From GCA-002701455 sp964342575 (lineage in GTDB: Bacteria; Pseudomonadota; Alphaproteobacteria; Thalassobaculales; Thalassobaculaceae), in NCBI GenBank assembly GCA_964342575.1, contig CAYFGZ010000024.1, positions 1-34,473 on the forward strand: 34,473 nucleotides of DNA, given 5' to 3'. The position numbers and the translations under genes are program-made. This document shows, piece after piece, positions 16,402 to 25,189 of this stretch (positions are counted from its first letter, which is position 1; the number at the start of each line of letters is the position of its first letter). The notes under the pieces are model-generated. The model was not told the DNA's origin. It saw only the letters and a list, made by a program, of their open reading frames with translations, and did not search any database.

Positions 16402-17400
16402 ATGAGTCGCATTTTTTCGGGTATTCAGCCCTCGGGAAACCTTCAATTGGGAAATTATCTCGGTGCGATCAGAAATTGGGCAAGCCTGCAATACGAGTAC
16501 GAATGTATTTTTTGTGTGGTGGATTTACATGCAATTACACTCCCGCAAGACCCTGAAACTATGCGACAGGCAACAAGGGAAGTAGCGGCGGGGGTTATAG
16601 CAGGAGGGGTAAACCCCGAAAAATGCATTATATTTAATCAAAGCCAGGTGCCCGAACATGCAGAACTCGCCTGGCTATTTAATTGTGTAGCGCGATTGGG
16701 TTGGCTTAATAGAATGACCCAATTCAAAGAAAAGGCCGGCAAGGATAGAGATGGCGCATTCGTGGGGTTATACACTTACCCGGTGCTACAAGCCGCTGAT
16801 ATCTTAGCCTACAAAGCTACCGACGTCCCCGTTGGCGAAGATCAAAAACAACATATTGAACTATCTCGCGATATTGCCCAAGCATTCAACTCCATGTTCG
16901 AAGTTGACTTCTTTCCTCTCCCTGAAGCGCGGATTCAAAAGGAAGCCGCACGAATCATGAGCCTCCGGGATGGTAGTAGGAAAATGAGTAAATCTGATCC
17001 ATCAGATTATTCAAGAATAAATATGACGGACGGGCCTGATGAAATTGCAAAAAAAATACGACGCGCCAAGACAGACGCATACCCGCTTCCGGAAAATCTG
17101 AACGGGCTTAATGATCGTCCTGAGGCCTTGAATTTGCTGACTATTTACGCCGCCTTATCTAATACAAGCATCGAATCCGTGGTATCTGAATTTTCCGGCC
17201 ATGGTTTTGGTGAGTTTAAAAACCGCCTTTCGGAGTTAGCCGTCGAAATTCTTGGACCAATCGGCGAAAAAATGCAGCAACTTATGAATGAACCCGACGA
17301 AGTTGATAAGATATTAAGCGCAGGAGTTGAAAAGGCTCGATCCATAGCAACACCAATAGTTCGTGAAGCACAAAAAATAGTTGGCTTTTTAGAACCTTAG
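16402..17400 (+). CDS. trpS: Tryptophanyl-tRNA synthetase
   Basis: Class I aminoacyl-tRNA synthetase charging tRNA-Trp. The 332-residue protein has the HIGH-equivalent PSGNLQLGNYLGA and the KMSKS loop (K194-S198), plus VGEDQKQHIELSRDIA of the bacterial enzyme. The ATG at 16402 has AAAGGAG about 8 bases upstream and starts directly with SRIFSGIQPSG as in relatives; the longer frame from 16351 adds 17 unrelated residues. Located 93 bases after murJ. In many relatives a universal-stress gene lies between trpS and nfu; none is present here. Confidence 0.96.
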   Translation: MSRIFSGIQPSGNLQLGNYLGAIRNWASLQYEYECIFCVVDLHAITLPQDPETMRQATREVAAGVIAGGVNPEKCIIFNQSQVPEHAELAWLFNCVARLGWLNRMTQFKEKAGKDRDGAFVGLYTYPVLQAADILAYKATDVPVGEDQKQHIELSRDIAQAFNSMFEVDFFPLPEARIQKEAARIMSLRDGSRKMSKSDPSDYSRINMTDGPDEIAKKIRRAKTDAYPLPENLNGLNDRPEALNLLTIYAALSNTSIESVVSEFSGHGFGEFKNRLSELAVEILGPIGEKMQQLMNEPDEVDKILSAGVEKARSIATPIVREAQKIVGFLEP

Positions 17401-17494
17401 ATAACTTCTGTCATAAAACCGTTCAATTTTAATTGATAACGAAGCCCAGTCTTGCTAAAAACCGTGTTATTCAATTTAAGAAAAAGGGATTGCT

Positions 17495-18055
17495 ATGTTC
17501 ATCCAAACTGAAGAGACTCCGAATCCTGCTACTCTTAAATTCCTGCCCGGCACAACTGTTATAGCCAGCGGAAATATTGAATTTCGCTCCCTCGATGAAG
17601 CTGGCCAATCGCCGCTGGCACAGGCTCTTTTTAGTGTTAAAGGGGTAGCTGGTGTCTTTTTAGCAGAAGAATTCATATCTATAACCAAGGAAGAAGCAAA
17701 CGATTGGCAACTGATGAAGCCAAGCCTATTGGGTGTGATAATGGAACATTTTACGGCTCAGCGCCCCGTTTTACTAGATAATCAAGATAATCACGTCTTG
17801 GACTTAGGCACTGAACCGGACGACGAAATAGTGAGCCAAATAAAAGAGCTTTTGTACACGCGGGTACGCCCAGCGGTTGCACAAGACGGTGGCGACATAG
17901 TTTTCGAAAACTTCGAAGATGGTGTTGTGACCCTACAAATGCGAGGAGCATGTGCAGGTTGCCCCAGTTCAACGGCTACACTGAAAATGGGAGTGGAAAA
18001 TTTACTCCGGCACTATATCCCCGAGGTGAAAGAAGTTGTGGCATCGGGAATATAG
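17495..18055 (+). CDS. NifU-like iron-sulfur cluster carrier (Nfu)
   Basis: Fe-S cluster scaffold or carrier that delivers clusters to apoproteins. The 186-residue protein has the Nfu N-terminal domain (FIQTEETPNPATLKFLPG at residue 2 onward) and a C-terminal NifU-like domain with the cluster-ligating CxxC in RGACAGCPSSTATLK (C153, C156). This N + C architecture is that of mitochondrial NFU1 and alphaproteobacterial Nfu, not NifU proper (no IscU domain). AAAAGGGA precedes the ATG. Its client proteins may include MiaB, encoded 6 kb downstream, and respiratory enzymes; that is inference. Confidence 0.94.
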   Translation: MFIQTEETPNPATLKFLPGTTVIASGNIEFRSLDEAGQSPLAQALFSVKGVAGVFLAEEFISITKEEANDWQLMKPSLLGVIMEHFTAQRPVLLDNQDNHVLDLGTEPDDEIVSQIKELLYTRVRPAVAQDGGDIVFENFEDGVVTLQMRGACAGCPSSTATLKMGVENLLRHYIPEVKEVVASGI

Positions 18056-18096
18056 GGTCTAAAATTTCTATTTAGCTTGTCTACCTCAAGGCTAAT

Positions 18097-19116
18097 ATGC
18101 CCTCACAAAATCGAGACGCGATTCTCCCCGAATTGACAAATTCAGGCTTTATCACTTTTGTGTGGTGGTCGGCTATAATCATCACAATTTTAGGTATTGT
18201 AATTCCGTCTCACCAACTGGGCCTAACCAATTTAGTGACACCACACCCCTTACCGGCTAACACCATTATCCTAGATATCGAAAACAGGCCAAAAAAATTA
18301 AAAATTTCTAAGTTGTCTGAGGAAGACAGTTTAAGTGAACTTTTTAGCCGATCGGGTTTTAAACTTGAAAAAATACGTTCCAGGGAAACTTTAGTTCCCA
18401 AGCTATTCTTATGGAAAATGCCGTCAGTCCTTACAAAGGTGAATGATACCAGGCTTCGAAAAAACCTATTTATTAGAATTTTGCTTCCATTAACCCTTAG
18501 GCAAAATGCAAAAATTCTTGATCAACGAAACGAGGTGATACGGCTTAAAACAATAGGTTTATCTTTGCTAACAGATAAGCAGCAACTATGGCTTTCTAAT
18601 CTGGCTAATTATTACAGGGTTCCCGCGCAACAGGAAGGGACTAAAACTATTAGTGATATTACCGTCTCTCAACTTCTGCAAAAACTTGATATAATCCCAG
18701 TTTCTATGGCCATCGCCCAGTCTGCAATTGAGACCGGTTGGGGCACCTCCAGATTTTGTCTGAATGGAAACGCACTGTTTGGTCAATGGACGTGGACAAA
18801 GGCCGGGCTCAGCCCAAGAAAGCGAGATCCCACAAAAACCCACTCGGTTAGGCGTTTTAGGCGACTGTTTGATTCGGTGATGGATTACAGCCACAATCTA
18901 AACACAAGCCCATTTTATAGCGAATTTAGGCGGGCTCGGCTAAAACTCCGTCTCGGTGAAAAATTTGATGCGCAATCCGGATATGAACTAGCAAGGTATA
19001 TGTCTGCCTATTCCGAAGAAGGTCAAAAATACGTCCAAAAACTTCAGGAGATAATTACTGAAAACCGACTTGTTGCTTTTGAAAGTTTAGGCCCCCGCTT
19101 CCGCAGACTAGAATAA
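18097..19116 (+). CDS. Bax-like glucosaminidase-domain protein
   Basis: Probable peptidoglycan hydrolase of the Bax/mannosyl-glycoprotein endo-beta-N-acetylglucosaminidase family. The 339-residue protein has one N-terminal membrane helix (about 19-41), a variable middle and a C-terminal domain with AIAQSAIETGWGTSRF; E212 is the likely catalytic Glu. NALFGQWTW, SVRRFRRLFDSVMDYSHNLN and YELARYMSAYSEEGQKYV complete the typical Bax pattern. The helix suggests anchoring with the enzyme domain in the periplasm. It follows nfu by 41 bases. The specific cell-wall role is not established. Confidence 0.85.
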   Translation: MPSQNRDAILPELTNSGFITFVWWSAIIITILGIVIPSHQLGLTNLVTPHPLPANTIILDIENRPKKLKISKLSEEDSLSELFSRSGFKLEKIRSRETLVPKLFLWKMPSVLTKVNDTRLRKNLFIRILLPLTLRQNAKILDQRNEVIRLKTIGLSLLTDKQQLWLSNLANYYRVPAQQEGTKTISDITVSQLLQKLDIIPVSMAIAQSAIETGWGTSRFCLNGNALFGQWTWTKAGLSPRKRDPTKTHSVRRFRRLFDSVMDYSHNLNTSPFYSEFRRARLKLRLGEKFDAQSGYELARYMSAYSEEGQKYVQKLQEIITENRLVAFESLGPRFRRLE

Positions 19117-19141
19117 GTTCTGATTATGCAATACCCAATCT

Positions 19142-20176
19142 TTATTTGGGAACTGTAAACTGTACTCCAAACCATCTCCACCTATTATCAGGACCCGGCA
19201 TGGTGCAATTAACACGGGAACGTCCCGGTGGTAGCGGTGACTGCAGCCTTACCTCTACTCTTCTTCCCAGTCGCTCTAACCGCAGCTTTCCTTCATTAGA
19301 GGCAAAACATGCCAACCGCTCTAAGCTACCGATTGAAGGCGTGACAGTGAAACCAAAAGCTGGCGGATTCTCCCCAAGATACGGATCTCGCGGCAGGATA
19401 TCCTTTACCATCATTGGCAGTGCATTGATAATGAGACGAAACCTATCTATACCCCCGTACCGCTCGTTTAGTGCAAACCTAGGCAACGCAAACCGGTCGA
19501 GGTGGCTACTTATTACTCCTGAACTTTGAGTAAAGGCAGCCCTGAACTTTCTATCTACTACAACATTGCGAACACCGGAACTGTACTCTCCATAAGGATA
19601 GGCCAACAAATCGGGCGGTGATCCTAGCTCTGCAGTTATCCGGGAACTTGCCTTATCTATTTCAATTTTAACATCGTCTAGAGCTATTGAGGGGAGGTGC
19701 TTATGAGATTTTGTCTGACTACCAATCGTCACACCCTCCGATTTCAGCTTCCGAATCTGCTCCCATGACATGTATCCGCGAGCTCGCCGGTCAACAACGT
19801 CTGTAGATATAAATAACGTAACCGGAAAATTTGCACTCTTTAGAAGAGGCCATGCATGTTCGAAAAAAGACTCGTACGCGTCATCAACGGTTAAGCCTAC
19901 GGTTCTGTTCGGCAATTTTTTTCCTGAATATAGATTTGCTATAATTACAGATAATGGTAACACTTTATATCTGCTCTTTTTTAGTTCATTAACGTGAGCC
20001 CTAAACTGTTCGAGCCGTATATTCGACGACGAATAGGTCGATTCACCAAACCTGTGATAAACTAGTATCACAGCAGACGACTCTTTCAACTCCGCTTCAG
20101 CAAGTGCATTAAAACAGAAAGTAACAACGATAGCTGAAAAAAAAATTCTGATCCCGCTCGTCAGATTCTGTCGCAT
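19142..20176 (-). CDS. Exported polysaccharide deacetylase-like protein (variant metal site)
   Basis: NodB-homology protein of 344 residues with a signal peptide ending near residue 28. Motif 1 is present as LTVDDAY (D98, D99); YPYGEYS supplies the later motif and VILVYHRFG the N-terminal His region. The usual H(S/T)xxH metal motif reads SQTKSH, so the first His is Gln154 while the second, His158, is kept. Similar Q-containing versions may exist in related Alphaproteobacteria, but activity is uncertain. A C-terminal part of about 90 residues (from about 255) is probably a separate beta-rich domain. GAGAG lies about 10 bases before the ATG. Converges with the Bax-like gene, 25 bases apart, and is divergent from tsaB. 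Confidence 0.8.
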   Translation of the reverse strand: MRQNLTSGIRIFFSAIVVTFCFNALAEAELKESSAVILVYHRFGESTYSSSNIRLEQFRAHVNELKKSRYKVLPLSVIIANLYSGKKLPNRTVGLTVDDAYESFFEHAWPLLKSANFPVTLFISTDVVDRRARGYMSWEQIRKLKSEGVTIGSQTKSHKHLPSIALDDVKIEIDKASSRITAELGSPPDLLAYPYGEYSSGVRNVVVDRKFRAAFTQSSGVISSHLDRFALPRFALNERYGGIDRFRLIINALPMMVKDILPRDPYLGENPPAFGFTVTPSIGSLERLACFASNEGKLRLERLGRRVEVRLQSPLPPGRSRVNCTMPGPDNRWRWFGVQFTVPK

Positions 20177-20322
20177 TTGGTGTTATCTCTCATTAATATT
20201 TACAGATAAATATGATACCTATAGCCAATTATAAAAAAAAAGTCGCTAGTTATGCAAAATATTCGACAACCTTTTAACTATCTGTATTGCATCCTACTAG
20301 AGAAAACGATCATGTGTGAAGT

Positions 20323-21039
20323 ATGAATCTCCTCGCCTTAGATTCCTCAAGCGCCGCTTGTTCCGTGGCAGTAATATGTAATGGAAAAGTTGTGAGTCAT
20401 TCTCGATCGAACATGGAAACGGGTCATGGTTCAGCTCTAGTGCCGCTAATCAGAAACACTATGGTCGCTAGCAAAATCGACTTTGCACAATTAAACCTAG
20501 TTGCTGTGACCACGGGACCCGGTTCATTCACCGGTCTACGCATCAGTCTCTCTGCCGCGAAGGGTATAGCATTATCAATGGACATACCGTTGATAGGTAT
20601 ATCATGCTTTGAAGCTATTGCTCAACGAACCAAAAACCAGGTAACTATATCGGAAAACGATCTCCTTATCCTAGCATTAGATAGCAAACGAGAAGATTTC
20701 TATTTAGAATGCTTGAGTGGTTGCGGCACTAAGATCTTTGATCAAAACACGCTGTCCCTGAAAGAGCTCCGTCACAAAATTGAAGAAGTTTGTAAACCTG
20801 GGAAGACTATCCACATAGCGGGTGAAGCTGCATCAGCTGTCGCAACGGAACTCAAAAAGTCGAAAGTCCGTTGTTTAAAAATTTTAGTTGGAAGCTGCGA
20901 AGGTGTTGACGCCGTGGATATTGCTCAACTTGCCGATAGAGAAGCTAGGCTGCCTCAAAACAGAAAAGCCAAATATAATCCGGGAGTAAAACTACATTAT
21001 CATAGAAAACCAGATATATTATTGCCTGGCAGTCGATGA
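20323..21039 (+). CDS. tsaB: tRNA threonylcarbamoyladenosine biosynthesis protein TsaB
   Basis: Inactive ASKHA-fold partner of TsaD in the t6A37 tRNA-modifying complex. The 238-residue protein opens with LLALDSSSAACSVAV and has the diagnostic VTTGPGSFTGLRISLSAAKGIAL and LILALDSKREDFY. A short C-terminal PGVKLHYHRKPDILLPGSR tail follows. Its stop overlaps the rimI start as ATGA, so the two are likely translationally coupled, a common bacterial pair. No tsaD is in the window. Confidence 0.94.
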   Translation: MNLLALDSSSAACSVAVICNGKVVSHSRSNMETGHGSALVPLIRNTMVASKIDFAQLNLVAVTTGPGSFTGLRISLSAAKGIALSMDIPLIGISCFEAIAQRTKNQVTISENDLLILALDSKREDFYLECLSGCGTKIFDQNTLSLKELRHKIEEVCKPGKTIHIAGEAASAVATELKKSKVRCLKILVGSCEGVDAVDIAQLADREARLPQNRKAKYNPGVKLHYHRKPDILLPGSR

Positions 21040-21653
21040 ACTCCTATTACCGAAAACAAACTCCACCACTATCAAATAAAAAGACTTTTATTGAGATACG
21101 AAATGGTTCTAAAACGCATATTTTGGTCGGAAAACGGCATTCCTCTAAATATAGACACCGTGGAAGAATTTTAATAACACCTCGTGATGCCTCTCCATAT
21201 GGCCAAAGAACCCGGATGTGGCTAGTTAAACAGGCGGTCAAGAGCCAAGTTTTTCGGAACGGCATGAGATGGACTTATAAAAATTTTTGTGATGCTATAG
21301 CATCGCAACACATATCAATTTTTACTTCCCTAACTTATATTCGTCGAAACACACTACTTCTTAAAAGCATTTTAGTGGCTAGATTAATGGGCGATGAGAC
21401 TGAGATTTTAATGTACTCAGTGCATCCGCTTTTTAGGAGGAAGGGTCTCGGAAAATCTTTTCTAACCACCTGTATGGATTACCTTAAATTTTTTGGCGCC
21501 GAATCCATGTACTTAGAAGTAGCAGCAACTAATAGGCCCGCAATACTTATGTACAAATCATGCGGATTCGTCATAACCGGGATTCGAAAAAATTATTATA
21601 CCTTTTCCAGTAGGAAAAAAATCGACGCTCTGTTGATGTGGCGCCAACTTTAG
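21036..21653 (+). CDS. rimI: Ribosomal-protein-alanine N-acetyltransferase (RimI-like), long N-terminus
   Basis: GNAT acetyltransferase; RimI acetylates the N-terminus of ribosomal protein S18. The acetyl-CoA loop is seen in HPLFRRKGLGKSFL (about 131-144), followed by SMYLEVAATNRPAILMYKSCGF and IRKNYY, the usual RimI C-terminal pattern. The frame encodes 205 residues, about 50-60 more than typical; the extra N-terminal part is rich in Lys and Arg. An in-frame ATG at 21216 would give 145 residues of canonical size, but the ATG at 21036 overlaps the tsaB stop. Which start is used cannot be settled here. The fur-type regulator often found next in Alphaproteobacteria is absent. Confidence 0.87.
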   Translation: MNSYYRKQTPPLSNKKTFIEIRNGSKTHILVGKRHSSKYRHRGRILITPRDASPYGQRTRMWLVKQAVKSQVFRNGMRWTYKNFCDAIASQHISIFTSLTYIRRNTLLLKSILVARLMGDETEILMYSVHPLFRRKGLGKSFLTTCMDYLKFFGAESMYLEVAATNRPAILMYKSCGFVITGIRKNYYTFSSRKKIDALLMWRQL

Positions 21654-21659
21654 TCAGCG

Positions 21660-21705
21660 AGTGTTATTCTAGTTTCCCTAGGCCGTATCAGACGCTAATA
21701 ACACT
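21660..21705. repeat. 9-bp inverted repeat after rimI
   Basis: AGTGTTATT (21660-21668) and AATAACACT (21697-21705) are perfect inverted repeats with a 28-base loop, starting 7 bases after the rimI stop. No U tract follows, so it is not a standard intrinsic terminator; it may stabilise the tsaB-rimI 3' end or be a binding site. Confidence 0.4.
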
Positions 21706-21794
21706 AATATGGCACGGGCCGTTTCACGCTACTTTCATTTTATTGTAAAATAAGTTTCTTTGGTGGACTGTAAAATCGTTAAATTGAAATCACG

Positions 21795-21800
21795 TATAAT
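21795..21800 (+). promoter_or_regulatory. Perfect -10 box upstream of olsB
   Basis: TATAAT at 21795-21800, about 107 bases before the olsB ATG, in a 253-base gene-free gap. No convincing -35 hexamer is seen at normal spacing. Apart from this box and the inverted repeat at 21660-21705 I see nothing in the gap. Confidence 0.3.
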
Positions 21801-21906
21801 AGCAGTAATGGGATTCAATCAGTAACCCCAAAAAATGTAACCACAATGAACCAAAAAATGGCCATAATTTTCATGGAATAGAAGTGACTAATATTTGGAG
21901 ACGTAA

Positions 21907-22791
21907 ATGACGCTAAGGCAGCACCCGAACAAGCCAGCCTATTCTGCTTCAATAGGCAGACTCATTGATTATCCAATACACGAGCGAATTCGCCTAGGCG
22001 CTCTAGAGCTTCGACTGGCTAAAAGCAGTCTAGACATTGAAGCGGCTCAACGTCTTCGATACCGGGTCTTCTATGAAGAAATGGGTGCAACCCCCAGCAA
22101 GACAGCTCATACCGCGCGGTTGGATTGTGACGAATATGATGAGGATGCTGATCATCTTTTGGTCATAGACAACAATATTCGAAAGCTCTGCCATCCCTAC
22201 ATAAAACGCGGTGTTGTAGGAACATACCGGCTTCTCCAAAAGCATCAAATAACCAATAGAAGAACTTTCTATACAGCTAGCGAATTCGATATAACCAAAA
22301 TCCTAACCTATCCCGGTCAAATTCTTGAACTAGGTAGGTCTTGCGTCGATGCTGAATACAGAAGCAGAACTATTTTACAACTAATGTGGCAAGGAATCGC
22401 CTCCTACATTTATAGTAATAATATCGATTTAATGTTTGGTTGTGCTAGCTTCCCGAGCAGCAACATGGAAGAACATCGGTTTGCTCTGGATTATTTGAAA
22501 AAAAATCATCAAGCACCCGATCTACTTTGTCCACGTGCCCTCCCCGAACACTACATCAATATGTCACTTACAGGTGAACAGATAAACAGAGACGGTTATA
22601 TTGTAAATGATCTCCCTCCTCTCATTAAGGGGTATCTAAGGTTAGGTGGCTGGGTAGGTGACGGTGCTGTAGTGGATCATCAATTTAATACTACCGATGT
22701 CTGTGTAATTGTTAAAAGGGATAACCTCCCCAAGCGCTATAGGAATCATTATATTAGAAAACAGTGCGAGCTCTCCTATGGTAATGACTGA
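21907..22791 (+). CDS. olsB: Ornithine-acyl-ACP N-acyltransferase (OlsB-like)
   Basis: GNAT-superfamily acyltransferase, by family the first step of ornithine lipid synthesis (3-hydroxyacyl transfer to ornithine). The 294-residue protein has RLRYRVFYEEMGA, RLDCDEYDEDADHLLVID, GVVGTYRLL and ILELGRSCVDAEYRSRTILQLMW, the OlsB/hemolysin-like acyltransferase pattern. TTTGGAGAC precedes the ATG as a ribosome site. It overlaps the next, PlsC-type gene by 14 bases; the olsB-olsA pairing supports the ornithine lipid assignment over a general GNAT. Substrate is inferred from family and context, not proven. Confidence 0.8.
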   Translation: MTLRQHPNKPAYSASIGRLIDYPIHERIRLGALELRLAKSSLDIEAAQRLRYRVFYEEMGATPSKTAHTARLDCDEYDEDADHLLVIDNNIRKLCHPYIKRGVVGTYRLLQKHQITNRRTFYTASEFDITKILTYPGQILELGRSCVDAEYRSRTILQLMWQGIASYIYSNNIDLMFGCASFPSSNMEEHRFALDYLKKNHQAPDLLCPRALPEHYINMSLTGEQINRDGYIVNDLPPLIKGYLRLGGWVGDGAVVDHQFNTTDVCVIVKRDNLPKRYRNHYIRKQCELSYGND

Positions 22792-23662
22792 TTTAACGAA
22801 TTTTCTCACAAAAAAGGGATTCCGAAAGATTCTTGATAGTTCAAATCATGGCAAATTTATTAAGGCTATTAGGATACTATCATCCTTCAAGTGGCTATCT
22901 GGACTTCGCCTCGCAAAATATACTTTGATTACCGTTTTCCTAATTCCGGGACAAATCGCAATTATGATATGCTATCCTCGCCTTGCCCAGGTTTTGCCCC
23001 GCTTTCATCATAAAGTAGCTACTAAACTGCTGGGTTTGCGAGTGACCTATAGAGGTTATCCAATTACCAAAGGTGGTATATTATATGTCGCCAATCATAT
23101 CTCATACCTTGATATTATTGCTTTGGGTTCCATCTTGCCTGCAAGATTTATAGCCAAATCTGACGTTGCAGGATGGCCAATATTTGGATTTCTATCTAAA
23201 ATCACCAGGACCATTTTCCTAGACCGTCTGGCAACCAGGGCCCACCAACAAATCTCATTAATTAAACACTGCCTTCAAAAATCAGAGCCATTACTCCTAT
23301 TTCCAGAAGGTACAAGCAGCGACGGTAGTCGTGTATTGCCGTTTAAGACGTCCCTCTTCGCCGCCCCAAAAGCGGCCGATGCTCTTATCCAACCTATAAC
23401 AATACAATACACTAGGCTTAATGGTATGCCCATCGAACGATCGAAGAAGCCATTGTTGGCCTGGTATGGAAATATGGATTTAGCACCACATTTATGGCAG
23501 GCATTATCTCTTGGCACGGTAGATGTTGAAATCCAGTTTCACGAAACCGTGCAACCAAGCAACTTTTCTGATCGCAAGCAACTTGCTCAACACTGCCGAA
23601 AAAAAATAACCGCGGGCATGTCGCTCAAAAACAATACGGCGCACAACTTGACTTCATTATAA
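22778..23662 (+). CDS. olsA: 1-acyl-glycerol-phosphate/lyso-ornithine-lipid acyltransferase (PlsC family, OlsA-like)
   Basis: Membrane-associated acyltransferase. The PlsC domain has NHISYLDI (the HxxxxD catalytic motif) and FPEGTSS, with a hydrophobic N-terminal helix around LITVFLIPGQIAIMI. As second gene after olsB it probably O-acylates lyso-ornithine lipid, though phosphatidic acid synthesis cannot be excluded. The frame opens upstream at 22709 deep inside olsB; the ATG at 22778 with GCGAG about 8 bases before it is preferred, and ATG 22784 is a close alternative. The start overlaps the olsB end, implying co-translation. A PlsC-type gene just before miaB is common in Alphaproteobacteria. 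Confidence 0.82.
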   Translation: MVMTDLTNFLTKKGFRKILDSSNHGKFIKAIRILSSFKWLSGLRLAKYTLITVFLIPGQIAIMICYPRLAQVLPRFHHKVATKLLGLRVTYRGYPITKGGILYVANHISYLDIIALGSILPARFIAKSDVAGWPIFGFLSKITRTIFLDRLATRAHQQISLIKHCLQKSEPLLLFPEGTSSDGSRVLPFKTSLFAAPKAADALIQPITIQYTRLNGMPIERSKKPLLAWYGNMDLAPHLWQALSLGTVDVEIQFHETVQPSNFSDRKQLAQHCRKKITAGMSLKNNTAHNLTSL

Positions 23663-23746
23663 CCGATGTTAATGTGCCGTGGGTAGCACAGTAATATTAG
23701 AAAGTGTAACTATTTTGACCCTAAATAGACCAGTACGTGGACTAGG

Positions 23747-25189
23747 ATGAGCACCTCTAGCAATCCGCACAGTACAGACTCGGAAAAATATTTATTCATT
23801 AAAACCTATGGTTGTCAAATGAACGTCTATGATTCCGATCGTATGATCGAGCTTCTGGCCCCACTTAGTTTCAAATCGGTTTATACACCTGATCAGGCAA
23901 ATTTAATTATTATCAACACCTGCCACATCCGTGAAAAAGCAACCGAAAAGGTTTTTTCCGAACTCGGCCGATTACATAGGCTAAAACTAAAGGCAAAAAA
24001 TGAAGGAAGACAGCTCCTTCTTGCTGTAGCTGGCTGTGTCGCGCAAGCAGAAGGTAACGAAATTATTTCACGCGCACCTTTTGTGGACATGGTGTTCGGT
24101 CCACAAACCTATCATAGGTTACCTCAAATGATTAAGCAGGCAGAGGAATTGAATAACACCAACCAAGCTGGCGCTCGAATTATAGATATCGACTTTGATA
24201 CCGAAAAAAAATTCGACGAACTGCCTGTTGAAGTAACATCGCGATCAAGTTCTTTTCTTACTATCCAAGAAGGATGCGATAAATTCTGCTCTTTTTGCGT
24301 AGTACCATACACAAGAGGGGCCGAAACATCTCGCTCCCCCGAGCAAGTGATGCGAGAAGCCAAGCAAATGATTCAAAGGGGAGCAAAAGAAATAATTTTG
24401 CTAGGCCAGAATGTTAATGCGTATCATGGAACTTTAAATAATCGAATAGAGTGCTCTCTCGGCCGACTTATACGTGAGCTTGCAAATTTAAATGGACTAG
24501 ATCGAATCCGATATACGACTTCCCATCCAAATGACATGGGTGATGATTTGATCGATGCTCATGGAGATGTTCCGCAACTCATGCCTTATCTCCATTTGCC
24601 GGTACAAACTGGATCAGATCGCATACTTCGGGCTATGAATAGGAAGCATGATGTCTCGTCCTATCTACGGGTAATTGATAGATTGAGAAACGCTCGAAAT
24701 GATATTGCCTTTTCATCAGACTTTATTGTTGGGCATCCCGGTGAAACGGATCAAGATTTTGCTCAAACATTAAAACTGATATCGGAGGTGGAGTATTCTC
24801 AAGCTTACTCCTTTAAATACAGCGCTCGACCAGGCACGCCTGCTTCCACAAAAAAACAAATCCCCGAGAAAACAAAATCTGATCGTCTCCAGACTTTACA
24901 ACAATTATTGGCTGCGCAGCAATTGGCATTCAATTTAAGAACCGTCAATTCCACTCAACCCGTATTGGTCGAGAAAAAGGGACGAAAGAAAGGACAACTG
25001 GTGGGTCGAAGTCCGTTTATGCAAGCCGTATACTTCGATGGGCCTGAAAATTTAATAGGACAAATACAGTGCATACATATAAAGGAAGGTTTCGCCAATA
25101 GCCTCGCTGGTAAACTAGTTTGTCGCGAAGATAAATCGCCAACGTCCAATAAAAATGAAACCGAAACCTTAAAGGGAGCACACGTTTGA
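23747..25189 (+). CDS. miaB: tRNA-2-methylthio-N6-dimethylallyladenosine synthase MiaB
   Basis: Radical-SAM methylthiotransferase that converts i6A37 to ms2i6A37 in tRNAs. The 480-residue protein has three N-terminal cluster cysteines (C23 in TYGCQMN, C59 in NTCHIRE, C97 in AGCVAQ), the radical-SAM CxxxCxxC at C177, C181 and C184 followed by VVPYTRG, and a C-terminal TRAM domain (about 385-460, including GQLVGRSPFMQAVYF). It overlaps phoH by TTGA. First of the run miaB-phoH-ybeY-corC-lnt conserved in Proteobacteria. Confidence 0.97.
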   Translation: MSTSSNPHSTDSEKYLFIKTYGCQMNVYDSDRMIELLAPLSFKSVYTPDQANLIIINTCHIREKATEKVFSELGRLHRLKLKAKNEGRQLLLAVAGCVAQAEGNEIISRAPFVDMVFGPQTYHRLPQMIKQAEELNNTNQAGARIIDIDFDTEKKFDELPVEVTSRSSSFLTIQEGCDKFCSFCVVPYTRGAETSRSPEQVMREAKQMIQRGAKEIILLGQNVNAYHGTLNNRIECSLGRLIRELANLNGLDRIRYTTSHPNDMGDDLIDAHGDVPQLMPYLHLPVQTGSDRILRAMNRKHDVSSYLRVIDRLRNARNDIAFSSDFIVGHPGETDQDFAQTLKLISEVEYSQAYSFKYSARPGTPASTKKQIPEKTKSDRLQTLQQLLAAQQLAFNLRTVNSTQPVLVEKKGRKKGQLVGRSPFMQAVYFDGPENLIGQIQCIHIKEGFANSLAGKLVCREDKSPTSNKNETETLKGAHV

